In this document: positions 45,177-55,083 of the stretch, in pieces
Position numbering within the stretch: position 1 is the stretch's first letter
Layout: every line of letters starts with the position of its first letter
NCBI GenBank assembly: GCA_963713625.1
Contig: CAVQMN010000002.1
Coordinates: 1 to 64,000 of the forward strand
Length of the DNA: 64,000 nucleotides
Origin: Bog-756 sp963713625
GTDB lineage: Bacteria; Actinomycetota; Acidimicrobiia; Acidimicrobiales; RAAP-2
Direction of reading: 5' to 3'
The notes under the pieces: generated by a model
The model's input: only the letters and a program-made list of their open reading frames with translations
What the model was told of the DNA's origin: nothing
Database searches by the model: none
Position numbers and translations under genes: made by a program

Positions 45177-47201
45177 ATGATGGAGTTAGGTGTGGGGCCG
45201 GTATCGGAGCATCACGTGTCGGGTCTCTACGTCACCATGCTCATCGACAACCTGGCCACGTACCTCTCCGAGGAGGAGATCCGTGACGTCCTGCGCCGAG
45301 CAGGCGAGATGCGCCCACTGGAAGAACTCAGCGACGCCTCCTCGTGGTGCTCCTACGACGAGTTCAAAAGCCTGCTGGAAGAGGCCGATCGAACCTTGGT
45401 CACGCTTTCCGGTGGAGAGAAGATCCGGCTGACCCCCAAGGTCAAACTGGAATCAGAACTGGCCGGAACCATCCAAGCCTTTGGCTCCCCCGCTTCGGTC
45501 CTGGCCGCCAGCACCGGCACGAATCCATTGGTGCCCATCCGGCGGTACGAAACCGCCGAGGTGGGGCCGAACGAGTGGACGATCCGCGAGTGGTTCGTCG
45601 AAGGCTTTGCGCCCTTTCCCGAGTACTGCCAGTTCGTCGCGCAGCAGTATGCGATGGTCCCCCTCTTCTTCGGCCTCCCCGAGGGAGAAGTCATCGAGGA
45701 GACGTGCCAGTGTCGCGGCGACAGCGCCTGCCTGTTTCGAATGCGCTGGGCCAAGATCGACGAGGTAACGGCTCGGGCGGAGTTCTTCGAAGCCCGGGCC
45801 CACCAACTCGAATCCCGCCTCGAGCAGCTGCAGGACATGATCACCGACCTGGCCTCCAACGAGCGATACGAGGATGTCCTGCAGGGCATCGTGGCTTCGA
45901 CCATGGCCACGGTCGTGGCCAGCGGCGCGATGCTGGCGCTCGAACCCCGTGCCGGTCACGCCCGAAGGATCTACTCGAGTGGCATCAGTGACACAGAGGC
46001 GAACGAAATGGCCGACGATCTCCTCGAAGGTGGCCTCCGCAGGAGCGGGGTGACGACAGCTGAAGTGACATCTGCCCGTCGCCAGTACGGCGTGCTGGCC
46101 ATCGGTGAACACGGCAGCCTGTTCACATCGCAGTCGCGCAGCGCCCTGGAGACCCACGCCCGGCTGGCGGCCGCGGCGCTCGACGCGGCCGATGCGCTCG
46201 AAGAGGCACGGCATCAGGCTCTGTCGGCCCAGGTCCTGCTCCATCTGTCCACATCATTGGCAGACATCGTGAGCACCGAGGAAATGGCCTCCAAGGTCGT
46301 CCGGGCGGTCCCCGATGTGATCGACTGCGATCGGGTCGCCCTCCTTTTGGACGATGGCGGCCTCACCGACTCCTCAGACCGGAAGTTCCGGGTGATGTCC
46401 TCGTTCGGATACTCCGAAGATGTCGCCGGCTCTCTCGCCGGCAGAGTGTTCACCGCCAGAGAGATGGGGGTGACCTCCGAATACGGCCTGGTGGAACGGG
46501 TCGATTCCGCCCTCAACGACGTCGCCACTGTCTCGGCGCCCATCGCCATCGACGGAGCCACAATCGGCTACATCGTCGCCAGCGTGGCTGCGAACCCGGA
46601 GCGTCTGTCCGTCACGCCCAGGCTGGCGGAGCGCCTCAAAGGATTGGCCGCCCAGGCGGCCATCGCTATCAACAACGCACGACTGGTCGACCAGATCCGC
46701 TACCAGGCGGTCCACGACACGCTGACCGGCCTCCCGAATCGGGCACTGATCATCGACCGAATTGACCAGATGCTCACCCGGACCCGACGAGACGATCGTC
46801 AGGTCGCAGCCCTCTTCGTCGACCTCGACGGTTTCAAGGAGGTGAACGATACGCTCGGCCACGGAGCGGGGGACCGTCTGCTCAAGGCGGTGGCCAAGCG
46901 CCTCTCGGCGGTCATGCGCGAAAGCGACGGCATCGGCCGACTGGGGGGCGACGAGTTCATTGTTCTCGTCGATGGGACCACCATGTCGGAAGGACCCGAG
47001 TTCATCGCCAGCAGACTCCTCGAGGCCCTCCGTCTGCCCTATGACCTCGGTGAGACCACACTCCGCCCCGTCTCCCTCACAGCCAGCATCGGCATTGCCG
47101 CCGGAGCACGGCCATCGGCCGCCGAGCTCGTTCGCGATGCCGACGTCGCCCTCTACGCGGCCAAGGCCAAGGGGAAGGACTGCTACGTCGTCTTCCAGTA
47201 G
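45177..47201 (+). CDS. diguanylate cyclase with V4R-like, two GAF and GGDEF domains
   Basis: 674 aa. The N-terminal 200 residues are V4R-like, ending in ETCQCRGDSACLFRM (the C-x-x-x-G-x-x-x-C pattern near residue 177). A short coiled coil (FEARAHQLESRLEQLQDMI) leads to two GAF-type regions (about 225-340 and 350-505) and a C-terminal GGDEF domain. The active site is RLGGDEFIV near residue 590, preceded five residues earlier by RESD, the inhibitory I-site RxxD. It should make c-di-GMP, with product feedback. A long frame extension precedes ATG 45177; the start is not firmly fixed. Confidence 0.87.
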   Translation: MMELGVGPVSEHHVSGLYVTMLIDNLATYLSEEEIRDVLRRAGEMRPLEELSDASSWCSYDEFKSLLEEADRTLVTLSGGEKIRLTPKVKLESELAGTIQAFGSPASVLAASTGTNPLVPIRRYETAEVGPNEWTIREWFVEGFAPFPEYCQFVAQQYAMVPLFFGLPEGEVIEETCQCRGDSACLFRMRWAKIDEVTARAEFFEARAHQLESRLEQLQDMITDLASNERYEDVLQGIVASTMATVVASGAMLALEPRAGHARRIYSSGISDTEANEMADDLLEGGLRRSGVTTAEVTSARRQYGVLAIGEHGSLFTSQSRSALETHARLAAAALDAADALEEARHQALSAQVLLHLSTSLADIVSTEEMASKVVRAVPDVIDCDRVALLLDDGGLTDSSDRKFRVMSSFGYSEDVAGSLAGRVFTAREMGVTSEYGLVERVDSALNDVATVSAPIAIDGATIGYIVASVAANPERLSVTPRLAERLKGLAAQAAIAINNARLVDQIRYQAVHDTLTGLPNRALIIDRIDQMLTRTRRDDRQVAALFVDLDGFKEVNDTLGHGAGDRLLKAVAKRLSAVMRESDGIGRLGGDEFIVLVDGTTMSEGPEFIASRLLEALRLPYDLGETTLRPVSLTASIGIAAGARPSAAELVRDADVALYAAKAKGKDCYVVFQ

Positions 47202-47318
47202 GCGCTCGACAGGTCCCTGACCACTGGCGCCACCGGTCGCCTGCCTGCCCGCTCCAGTGGTGGTTCGACTGGTAGGGTCGCCGCGTGAACTCGGGCGGAT
47301 GCCGACGCACCGCGGCCG

Positions 47319-49313
47319 GTGACCGTCGTCCGAGCCGTGCTCGGTACTGACGCGCTTCGCTCGCCTCCGGCGAATCCGACCTCCGACGGCGACGAGGCGG
47401 ATGGGCCGAGACCTCCCTCCTCCGCCTGGCCGCTCGCGACAGCAGCCCTGGCCGGACTGGCCTACGCACTCGTCGCCCTGTTGGCCTACCGGCCGATTCT
47501 GCCGGGCGACGGGAGCCGTCTTCCGACCTGCGCGTGCGGGGACCTTGTCCAAGGGGTCTGGTTCCTCCGCTGGACCCCCTTCGCCCTCCTGCACGGGATG
47601 AACCCGTTTCTCACCAACTACATCGACTACCGGTCGGGGGTCAACCTCGCCCAGAACACCTTGATGCCTCTGCTGGGCGTGCTGGCGGCTCCGATCACCT
47701 GGGTGGCCGGTCCGGTGGCCAGTCTCAACACCCTGCTCTGGCTGGCTTTTCCGCTGTCGGCCACCGCCGGCTTCGTCGCCTTCCGGCATTGGATCCGGTG
47801 GACGCCCGCTGCTTTTGTGGCCGGCCTCCTCTACGGGTTCTCGCCCTACACGGTGGGCCAGGGGGTCGGGCACCTGAACCTGGTGTTCGTTCCCTTCCCC
47901 CCGCTGATCCTGATGGTGGCCGACGAGCTCTTTGTCCGGCAGCGGCGCAACCCGCTCCGGTTCGGTGCCCTCCTCGGCCTGCTGCTCGCCGCCCAGTTCC
48001 TGGTCTCACCGGAGATCTTCGCCAGCACGCTGCTGCTGGCCGCGTTCGGACTGGTGATCCTCGGAGTTTCGTCTCCGGGACGGTTCCTGGCCCGGCTGCC
48101 CTTTGCCCTCCGGGGCGTGTGGATGGCCGCGGCTGTCTGCGCCCTGCTGATCGGCTACCCGGTGTACCTGGAGGTGGCCGGTCCCGGTCTCATCCACGGC
48201 TCCAATCACGGCTCGTTCCCCTACGCCGCCGACGGGTTGGGGATGGTCATCCCGGACCGCCACCAATGGTTGGCCCCTGCGGCCTGGATGGCCATCGGCG
48301 ATCGGTTCATCCACAGGGACTCGGTCGAGAACGGCAGCTACCTCGGGATCCCCCTCCTGGCCCTGTTGATCGTGGCCGTGGTGTGGCTCCGCCGTGAGGC
48401 CATCGTCCGGTGGGCAGTGGTGATGGCGGCCGCGGCCGCGGTGCTGGCCTTGGGGCCGACACTGACCGTCGACACCCGGACCACCTCGGTCAAGCTCCCC
48501 ATGGCCCTCCTCGACCACCTCCCCTTGGCCATCAATTTCATCGACGCTCGATTCGCCCTGTATGTGGATCTGTTGGCCGCGCTCGTCCTCGGCCTCTGGC
48601 TCGACCGGATGCACACCCGGTGGCAGCATCGGCCCGAACACCGGGCCGCGGGAAAGGCCGGGCTGCCAGCCACCGCGCTGCTGGTCTCCGTCGTCACCCT
48701 GGTGGCCCTGGTCCCGCTGGTCCCCAGATGGCCGTACCGATCCTTTCCCACCGTGGTCCCGTCGTTCTTCCAGACGGCGGCCGTCGACAGGATCCCCCCG
48801 GGAAGTGTGGCCCTCACCTACCCCTTCCCGCAGTACCCCAACCTCGAGGGCATGCTGTGGCAGGCGGAGGCGTCGATGCGCTTCCGGGTGCTCGGTGGGT
48901 ACGCCCTCAGGCCGGGCGTGGACCAGGCGGCCACCCCCGACCCCCTGTCGAACTACCTGCCCTCGGTGCCGGCCACATTGGTGGCCGCCTATCTCGGCAC
49001 CCGACCAGCCGACGTCATCCCCGGCACCTCGGTGGCAACCCCTCTCCAGATCCGGGCCTACCTCCGGCACTACCAGGTCGCCACCGTGATGGCCGAGCCC
49101 GTCGGGGCCAGATCCTCTTCGATCATTCGACTGATCGGCGCCGCGATCGGATCTCCGCCCACCCGGATCGATGGCATCGATACCTGGTTCGACGTGCCCG
49201 GCATCCTGAAGGTCGGTCCGCCGGCCCATCGATCCGCGGTTCAGACCCGGGCCACCAGACACGTCGTCGGACCGGGGAAGGACCGTCGGATTACGGGTTC
49301 GTCATTCCGGTGA
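47319..49313 (+). CDS. GT-C-like multi-pass membrane protein
   Basis: 664 aa with about 11 hydrophobic segments. An early lumenal-loop-like motif GDGSRLPTCACGDLVQGVWFLRW contains an acidic residue typical of polyprenyl-linked sugar glycosyltransferases. The C-terminal 200 residues are a soluble domain (PPGSVALTYPFPQYPNLEGML). Resembles actinobacterial YfhO/DUF6541-like GT-C candidates, but a family is not certain. Its position among exported surface proteins suggests a role in surface glycan assembly. GTG start at 47319. Confidence 0.75.
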   Translation: MTVVRAVLGTDALRSPPANPTSDGDEADGPRPPSSAWPLATAALAGLAYALVALLAYRPILPGDGSRLPTCACGDLVQGVWFLRWTPFALLHGMNPFLTNYIDYRSGVNLAQNTLMPLLGVLAAPITWVAGPVASLNTLLWLAFPLSATAGFVAFRHWIRWTPAAFVAGLLYGFSPYTVGQGVGHLNLVFVPFPPLILMVADELFVRQRRNPLRFGALLGLLLAAQFLVSPEIFASTLLLAAFGLVILGVSSPGRFLARLPFALRGVWMAAAVCALLIGYPVYLEVAGPGLIHGSNHGSFPYAADGLGMVIPDRHQWLAPAAWMAIGDRFIHRDSVENGSYLGIPLLALLIVAVVWLRREAIVRWAVVMAAAAAVLALGPTLTVDTRTTSVKLPMALLDHLPLAINFIDARFALYVDLLAALVLGLWLDRMHTRWQHRPEHRAAGKAGLPATALLVSVVTLVALVPLVPRWPYRSFPTVVPSFFQTAAVDRIPPGSVALTYPFPQYPNLEGMLWQAEASMRFRVLGGYALRPGVDQAATPDPLSNYLPSVPATLVAAYLGTRPADVIPGTSVATPLQIRAYLRHYQVATVMAEPVGARSSSIIRLIGAAIGSPPTRIDGIDTWFDVPGILKVGPPAHRSAVQTRATRHVVGPGKDRRITGSSFR

Positions 49314-51693
49314 TGGTGGTGATCCCCTGTCCGCCGACGGAACCGGCGAAGAACCCACCGCCGAAGGTGAAGATACCTCCGTCAGAGGCCACTTCGTAAT
49401 AACCGCCCTGCGGGACCGAGTCCATGCCCACGACCGGGTCGTTGAGGGCGGCCCCACCCATGGAGCCGTCAAAGGCGGCCCCGGGGCCGAAGGCGAAGAT
49501 CCCGCCGTCAGAAGCCACTTCGTAATAGCCACCCATCGGGGTCACAGCCAGACCCACCACCGGTCTGTTGAGGGTCCGACCGCCCATGGAGCCATAGAAG
49601 GAAGCTCCGGGTCCAAAAGTGAAGATGCCACCGTCGGAGGCCACTTCGTCGTAGCCGCCTCCCGGAGTGAGGGCCAGGCCCACCACCGGTTGGACGAGCG
49701 GGTGACCTGCCATCGAACCGTGGAAGACGGCCCCAGCGCCGAAGGTGAAGAGGCCACCGTCGGCGGCCACCTCGTCGTACCCACCCTGAGCGGTGGCGGC
49801 CATCCCCACCACCGGTGCGTTCAGATCGTGCCCTCCCATCGAGCCGGAGTAGACAGCGTCACCGAAGGCGAAGACCCCGCCGTCTGAGGCCACCAGCCAG
49901 TAGCCCTTGCCGTCGGGTGTGGAGGCGATACCCACGACGGGCTGATGGGGAGTCACCCCGAGCGTGACCAGGGAACCGTAGAACGGAGCGTCGCCGCACG
50001 AGTAGACGGCACCGTTGGCACCGACCAACCAGTAGCCGCCGGGGTAGGCGACAGCCCCGTGCCCACTCGATGAGCAGCTGGTGGCGCCGGCGGCGACGCT
50101 CAGCGTCGTCGAGCCCGTCGAAGGCTGGAAGTCCTGGTCACCGGAGTACCTGGCCGTCACCGTCTGCTGTGGGCCCGCGGGGGCGTCGGCGGCGGTGCAG
50201 GATCCCGAACCGGCACCGAGCCTGGCCGTACACATGGCCGTCGCGCCCGATGAGAAGGTGACCGAACCGGTCGGGGTCCCTCCAGCCGACGTCACCCTGG
50301 CCGAGTACGAGACCGGGGACCCATAGGCGGTGATCACCGGGGCCACTCTTGGTGTCGTGGTCGTCGGCGCCGGGCGGATGTCCATCTCCAACCCCACACC
50401 GGATCCTGCGAAGAACGCATTCCCCGAGTAGAAGGCCACGACCCCCCGGGGCTGTCCCGGAGGAGTGTCCCGGGCCACGCATGCACCTGATCCGGCAACC
50501 AGGTGGGCCCGGCACAGAATGATCGGACTCTCCACGCCGATGGAGAACGTGACCCACCCGGTCGGAACCCCCAAGGGAGCCGATGAGCTGACCGTGGCCG
50601 AGTAGGTGATCGGCGTTCCGAAGGCGGCACTCGACGGGGTCGCACGGGCCGTCGTGATCGCCGGTGCCGGGGCAATGCCCACCTCCACCATCCCCGTGGA
50701 TGCCGGAAAGCCAACAGCCCCCGAGTAGACCGCGGTCACCGTCTGGTGGAAACCCGGAAACGCGTTTTTGGCCGTACACGAGCCCGATCCCGCAACCAGG
50801 GCGGCCGTGCACAGCCCGGTCGGTCCGATGGTGAACGAGACCGACCCGGTCGGTATCCCTCCGGCCGAGGAGATGACCTCAGCGGAATAGGTGACCACGG
50901 TCCCGTAGGGGATCGAGGTCGGGTTCGCGGTGGCCGTCGTCGTCGTGGTCTCGGTGGTGACCGTGAAGGAAGCATTGCCACTGGAGCCGGCGAAATTGGT
51001 GTTGCCGCTGAAGGTGGCGGTGACCTGCTCGCCCAGGAGGAACGGTGCCTTGTCGGAGACACAGGAGGCTGATCCGGCCGCAGTGACGTGGGCGGTGCAC
51101 AGGTCGATCGAACCGATGGTGAAGGCGACCGACCCCTGGCCGCTGAAGGCCACCCCGACCCCGGCCACGGTGGCCTGGTACGTGGTGTTCGATCCCAGCG
51201 TGACCGTCGGTGGGACGATGGCGGCGGTGGTGGTCTGGGCCTGGCCAACACTCAGCGTGGTGGTGCCGATCGATCCATGGAAATGGTGGTCGCCGCCATA
51301 GGTGGCCGTCACCGTCTCGGCCGCGGCGGCCGGGGCGCTCGCCGCCCGGCAGGAGGCGGTGCCGTTCACCAAGGTCGCCGTGCACAGGGTCGTCGACGCG
51401 ACGGCGAAGCTGACCGATCCGGTCGGGACCGAACCCGAACCGCCACTGGCCGCGACCTGTGCGGCGTAGGCGACCGAGGTCCCCCAGGTGGTGACGTTGG
51501 GTTGCACGCTCACGGCCGTGACGGAGTTGGCCAGAGGCGCGGCGTGCGGAATGACCGCGGTTGCCGCGGCGGCACCCGCGGAAGCGGCCAGCGCGGTCAC
51601 GCCGAAACCGGCAAGGAGCAGGAGGGCAGAGGCCCAACGCGCAACCCGGGTGCGCTGCCGGTGAGCAGGGCTTTGGCGATGATCGGGATCCAT
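49291..51693 (-). CDS. secreted protein with five Ig-like domains and six C-terminal repeats
   Basis: 800 aa. Signal peptide WASALLLLAGFGVTALAASAGA. Five Big_3-like Ig modules each have the pattern GTSVAYAAQV..., PTGSVSFAVASTTLCTA..., then V..TYGGD..F..S (domains at about residues 45-560). Then six repeats of the GYYEVASDGGIFTFG...GSMGG type. It is exported and likely elongated, an adhesin- or matrix-like protein. The 3' ends of this gene and the GT-C gene overlap by 23 bp on opposite strands. ATG 51693 with GGAG close upstream. Confidence 0.85.
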   Translation of the reverse strand: MDPDHRQSPAHRQRTRVARWASALLLLAGFGVTALAASAGAAAATAVIPHAAPLANSVTAVSVQPNVTTWGTSVAYAAQVAASGGSGSVPTGSVSFAVASTTLCTATLVNGTASCRAASAPAAAAETVTATYGGDHHFHGSIGTTTLSVGQAQTTTAAIVPPTVTLGSNTTYQATVAGVGVAFSGQGSVAFTIGSIDLCTAHVTAAGSASCVSDKAPFLLGEQVTATFSGNTNFAGSSGNASFTVTTETTTTTATANPTSIPYGTVVTYSAEVISSAGGIPTGSVSFTIGPTGLCTAALVAGSGSCTAKNAFPGFHQTVTAVYSGAVGFPASTGMVEVGIAPAPAITTARATPSSAAFGTPITYSATVSSSAPLGVPTGWVTFSIGVESPIILCRAHLVAGSGACVARDTPPGQPRGVVAFYSGNAFFAGSGVGLEMDIRPAPTTTTPRVAPVITAYGSPVSYSARVTSAGGTPTGSVTFSSGATAMCTARLGAGSGSCTAADAPAGPQQTVTARYSGDQDFQPSTGSTTLSVAAGATSCSSSGHGAVAYPGGYWLVGANGAVYSCGDAPFYGSLVTLGVTPHQPVVGIASTPDGKGYWLVASDGGVFAFGDAVYSGSMGGHDLNAPVVGMAATAQGGYDEVAADGGLFTFGAGAVFHGSMAGHPLVQPVVGLALTPGGGYDEVASDGGIFTFGPGASFYGSMGGRTLNRPVVGLAVTPMGGYYEVASDGGIFAFGPGAAFDGSMGGAALNDPVVGMDSVPQGGYYEVASDGGIFTFGGGFFAGSVGGQGITTITGMTNP

Positions 51694-51980
51694 TGCTCCG
51701 GGCGACCCTACAGCAGTTCTGCCTCCAACTGGCTCGTCCGGCTGGCGTACCGGAGGTCCGTTCGACGCTCGCCCGACGTCCCACCTCCTGCATCGAGACG
51801 GCTCTCCGAGCCACCCGAGTGTTGTCTTCGCCCCCTCCAGATTTGGAACGTTCGCGAATATTGGCGAGCCGATCCGTCGCATCCCTTTCGGCCGCCTTCG
51901 CCGGCACCGGTCGGTTCCGGGGCCGTCAGGGACCTCCGGGAGCTGCTCCCCACTCCGAAGCGCTGTTGTCGGGCACTACG

Positions 51981-53789
51981 ATGCCGGACCATCCGCGGTT
52001 CAAGGTAGACAGAGCGAAGGAGATCCATGCGGACGACACGCGGGACGGTCCCTGCCCTGCTGATCTGCCCGGTCCTGTGACCGGCGCCGACGACCGACAG
52101 CTCACGTCGCTCGAGATCGCCCGCAAGACCCCCCTCAGGGCGATCACCGACATCGCCACCGGGATCGGGATCGGCGCTGATCTCCTCGAGCCCTACGGCG
52201 AGTTCGTGGCCAAGATCAAGCTCGATGCCATCCCCGCTCTCGCTCCCAGGCCACAGGCAAAATACGTGGTGGTGACCGCGGTCACGCCAACTCCGCTCGG
52301 TGAAGGTAAGACCACCACCACCATCGGGCTGGCCCAGGGGATGGGGCACATCGGCAAACGCGCCACCGCCGCCATTCGACAAGCTTCGATGGGGCCCACC
52401 TTCGGGATCAAGGGTGGAGCCGCGGGTGGGGGCTACAGCCAGGCCGCGCCTTTTGAAGCCCTGAATCTCCACCTCACCGGTGACATGCACGCCGTGACGG
52501 CCGCCCACAACACGCTCTCGGCCATGCTCGACAATCACCTCTACCAGGGCAACGAACTGGACATCGACCCGTACACCGTCACCTGGCGTCGGGTACTCGA
52601 CGTGAACGACCGTGCGCTGCGAAACGTGGTCATCGGCCTCGGATCGAAGCAAGACGGTCCTCCTCGTCAGGCTGGATTCGACATCACCGCCGCCTCCGAG
52701 GTCATGGCCATCCTCGCCCTCTCGACGTCGCTGCAGGACATGCGGAAACGCCTCGGCCGCATCGTCGTCGGTTTCACGACCGACCAGGAGCCGGTAACCG
52801 CTGAACAACTCGGGGCGGCCGGGGCCATGGCGGTGATCATGCGGGACGCCATCAAGCCCAATCTGCTGCAGACCCTGGAGAACACGCCGGCGCTCGTGCA
52901 CGCCGGGCCCTTCGGGAACATCGCCCACGGGAACTCCTCGGTCATCGCCGACTTCATCGGGATCCACACCGGGGACTATCTCATCACCGAAGCGGGGTTC
53001 GGTGCCGACATGGGCGCCGAACGATTCTTCAACATCAAATGTCGTGTTTCGGGCCTGGTACCCGACGCCGCCGTCGTTGTCACCACCGTGCGGGCCCTGA
53101 AGGCCCACTCTGGAAATCACCGGATCATCGCCGGGCGGCCCTTGCCTCCCGCCTTGTTGGAAGAGAATCCCGACGAGGTGCGTGCCGGAGGATCCAACCT
53201 CCGCAAGCAGATCGAGAATGTCCTTCTCCACGGGGTGACCCCGGTCGTCGCCATCAACGCCTTTCCCGGCGATTTCGATTCCGAGTACGCGGTCATCCGC
53301 GAGATTGCCCACTCGATGGGGGTCAGATCGGCGGTGACCTCCAACTTCCGGGACGGAGGAGCCGGGGCCACCGAGTTGGCCGAGGCCGTTGTCGCGGCTG
53401 CCGATGAGCCTGGCGACTTCCATTTCCTCTACCCGGATGAAGCTCCCCTCCGCACGAAGATCGAGACCATCGCCACCCGCGTCTACGGGGCTGAAGGCGT
53501 CGACTTCCTCCCCGCGGCGGCCGCCGGACTCGACCTCTTCGAGAGGAACGGCCTCGGCGGCCTACCCATCTGTATCGCCAAGACCCACCTGTCCCTCTCC
53601 TCGGATCCGAAGCTGAAGGGTGCCCCGACCGGATGGCGTCTCCCGGTTCGGGAGGTCCGGGCCTCGGTCGGTGCCGGCTTCATCTATGCCATCTGCGGCG
53701 ATATGCGAACGATGCCGGGCCTCAGCTCGCATCCGGCGGCGGAACACATCGACATCGATGAGAACGGTGATGTCATCGGGCTGGCGTAG
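51981..53789 (+). CDS. fhs: formate-tetrahydrofolate ligase
   Basis: 602 aa, about 45 residues longer than usual at the N-terminus. ATP site TPTPLGEGKTTTTIGLAQGM at residues 102-121; further hallmarks are RQASMGPTFGIKGGAAGGGYSQ and LTGDMHAVTAAHN. NDRALRNVVIGLG and TDQEPVTAEQL follow. It makes 10-formyltetrahydrofolate from formate and ATP for one-carbon metabolism, a cytosolic role. ATG 51981; no folD gene is visible in the window. Very secure. Confidence 0.97.
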   Translation: MPDHPRFKVDRAKEIHADDTRDGPCPADLPGPVTGADDRQLTSLEIARKTPLRAITDIATGIGIGADLLEPYGEFVAKIKLDAIPALAPRPQAKYVVVTAVTPTPLGEGKTTTTIGLAQGMGHIGKRATAAIRQASMGPTFGIKGGAAGGGYSQAAPFEALNLHLTGDMHAVTAAHNTLSAMLDNHLYQGNELDIDPYTVTWRRVLDVNDRALRNVVIGLGSKQDGPPRQAGFDITAASEVMAILALSTSLQDMRKRLGRIVVGFTTDQEPVTAEQLGAAGAMAVIMRDAIKPNLLQTLENTPALVHAGPFGNIAHGNSSVIADFIGIHTGDYLITEAGFGADMGAERFFNIKCRVSGLVPDAAVVVTTVRALKAHSGNHRIIAGRPLPPALLEENPDEVRAGGSNLRKQIENVLLHGVTPVVAINAFPGDFDSEYAVIREIAHSMGVRSAVTSNFRDGGAGATELAEAVVAAADEPGDFHFLYPDEAPLRTKIETIATRVYGAEGVDFLPAAAAGLDLFERNGLGGLPICIAKTHLSLSSDPKLKGAPTGWRLPVREVRASVGAGFIYAICGDMRTMPGLSSHPAAEHIDIDENGDVIGLA

Positions 53790-53796
53790 CTGACCG

Positions 53797-55083
53797 TCAT
53801 ACGGCGCTGACGTCGCGCAGGCGGCATTCCAGATAGCGCCTCTCCGGGTCGGTCCCCACCAGTGCCAAGGCCCGCCGATAGGCATCCGCGGCTTCCTCGG
53901 GGCGCTGCAGGCGGCGCAGCAGGTCTGCCCGCGTGGCCGGAAGCAGGTAGTACCCGGCCAGCGCCCCCTCGGCGTCGAGCCGGTCGACCAGGACGAGGCC
54001 GGCCTCCGGACCGTCGGCCATGGCGACGGCCACCGCACGATTCAGCTCGACGACGGCCGATGGCATCATCGCCACCAGCTGGTTGTAGATGGTGGCGATC
54101 TCGCTCCAGTCGGTGTCCGCCGCCTGCTTGGCCCGTGTGTGGCAGGAGGCGATGGCCGCCTGCAACTGGAACGGGCCGAGCCGGTGCAGGCGGAGTGCCG
54201 CATCGAGCAACGAAGTCCCCTCGGTGATGGCGTCGGCGTCCCATCTCGACCGGTCCTGCGCATCAAGAGGGATCAGGTCGCCATTGACGTCCAGCCGAGC
54301 TTCGCCACGGGCATCGTGCAGAAGCATGAGGGCCAGAAGCCCGAGCGCCTCGGACTCGTCCGGCATCAGCGAGCACAGCGTCCGGGTCAACCGGATGGCT
54401 TCGGCTGTCAGCCCCCGGCGAATCAGGTCGGCCCCGGCGCTGGCCGAGTATCCCTCGTTGAAGAGGAGATAGAGGACCGAGAGGACCGCCCCGGTCCGGT
54501 CCACGAGTTGGTGATCGGGTGGCACCCGAAACGGGATGCCGGCATGTCGGATCTTCCGCTTGGCCCGGACCAGACGCTGGGCCATGGCCGGTTCGGCCAC
54601 GAGGAAGGCGCGTGCGATCTCGCCGGTGGTGAGACCGGCCAGGGTGCGGAGGGTGAGGGCCACCTGGGACTCCAGCGACAGGGCCGGATGGCAACAGGTG
54701 AACATCAGGCTCAGCCGGTCGTCAGGCAGCCGACCCGCCGAGCCCGAGCCCTGGCCGACCGGGTCGGGTCCGGCTCCATCGGGTTCGGGCTCGGAATCAG
54801 AGTCGGAGTCCTGCACTGCCGCCACCTCCCGCAGCTTCGAGACGCCCACTTTCGAGCGTCGCATCTGGTCGAGGGCGCGATTGCGGGCCACCGTGGTCAG
54901 CCAGGCGCCGGGACGCCGTGGAATGCCATCGCGACGCCAGCGCTCGAGGGCCGCGGCAAAGGCGTCTTGCGCGCACTCCTCAGCCAGCTCCCAGTCGCCG
55001 GTGAGACGGATCAGGGTGGCCACGACCCGTGCCCACTCTTCCCGGAACGCCTCGGTGACCGCATTCTCGACCTCGGTCGTCAC
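53797..55083 (-). CDS. ECF42-type RNA polymerase sigma factor (SigF-like)
   Basis: 428 aa. Region 2: RLTGDWELAEECAQDAFAAALERWRR, PRRPGAWLTTVARNRALDQMRR. A linker with acidic repeats (DSDSDSEPEPDG) follows, then region 4: LTLRTLAGLTTGEIARAFLVAEPAMAQRLVRAKRKIR. The long TPR-like C-terminus (LYLLFNEGYSASAG..., ETDWSEIATIYNQLV) is characteristic of ECF42. GTG 55083 overlaps the TGA of the upstream YCII gene by four bases; the much longer open frame further upstream is a shadow. ECF42 factors pair with DGPF proteins, as here. Confidence 0.92.
   Translation of the reverse strand: MTTEVENAVTEAFREEWARVVATLIRLTGDWELAEECAQDAFAAALERWRRDGIPRRPGAWLTTVARNRALDQMRRSKVGVSKLREVAAVQDSDSDSEPEPDGAGPDPVGQGSGSAGRLPDDRLSLMFTCCHPALSLESQVALTLRTLAGLTTGEIARAFLVAEPAMAQRLVRAKRKIRHAGIPFRVPPDHQLVDRTGAVLSVLYLLFNEGYSASAGADLIRRGLTAEAIRLTRTLCSLMPDESEALGLLALMLLHDARGEARLDVNGDLIPLDAQDRSRWDADAITEGTSLLDAALRLHRLGPFQLQAAIASCHTRAKQAADTDWSEIATIYNQLVAMMPSAVVELNRAVAVAMADGPEAGLVLVDRLDAEGALAGYYLLPATRADLLRRLQRPEEAADAYRRALALVGTDPERRYLECRLRDVSAV

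Noticed and set aside
46374..47873. 499-aa minus-strand frame over the GGDEF gene
   Set aside because: Repetitive Gly/Arg/His composition typical of antisense frames; the plus strand holds the GGDEF motif.
51708..53423. 571-aa minus-strand frame over fhs
   Set aside because: Antisense shadow of formate-tetrahydrofolate ligase.
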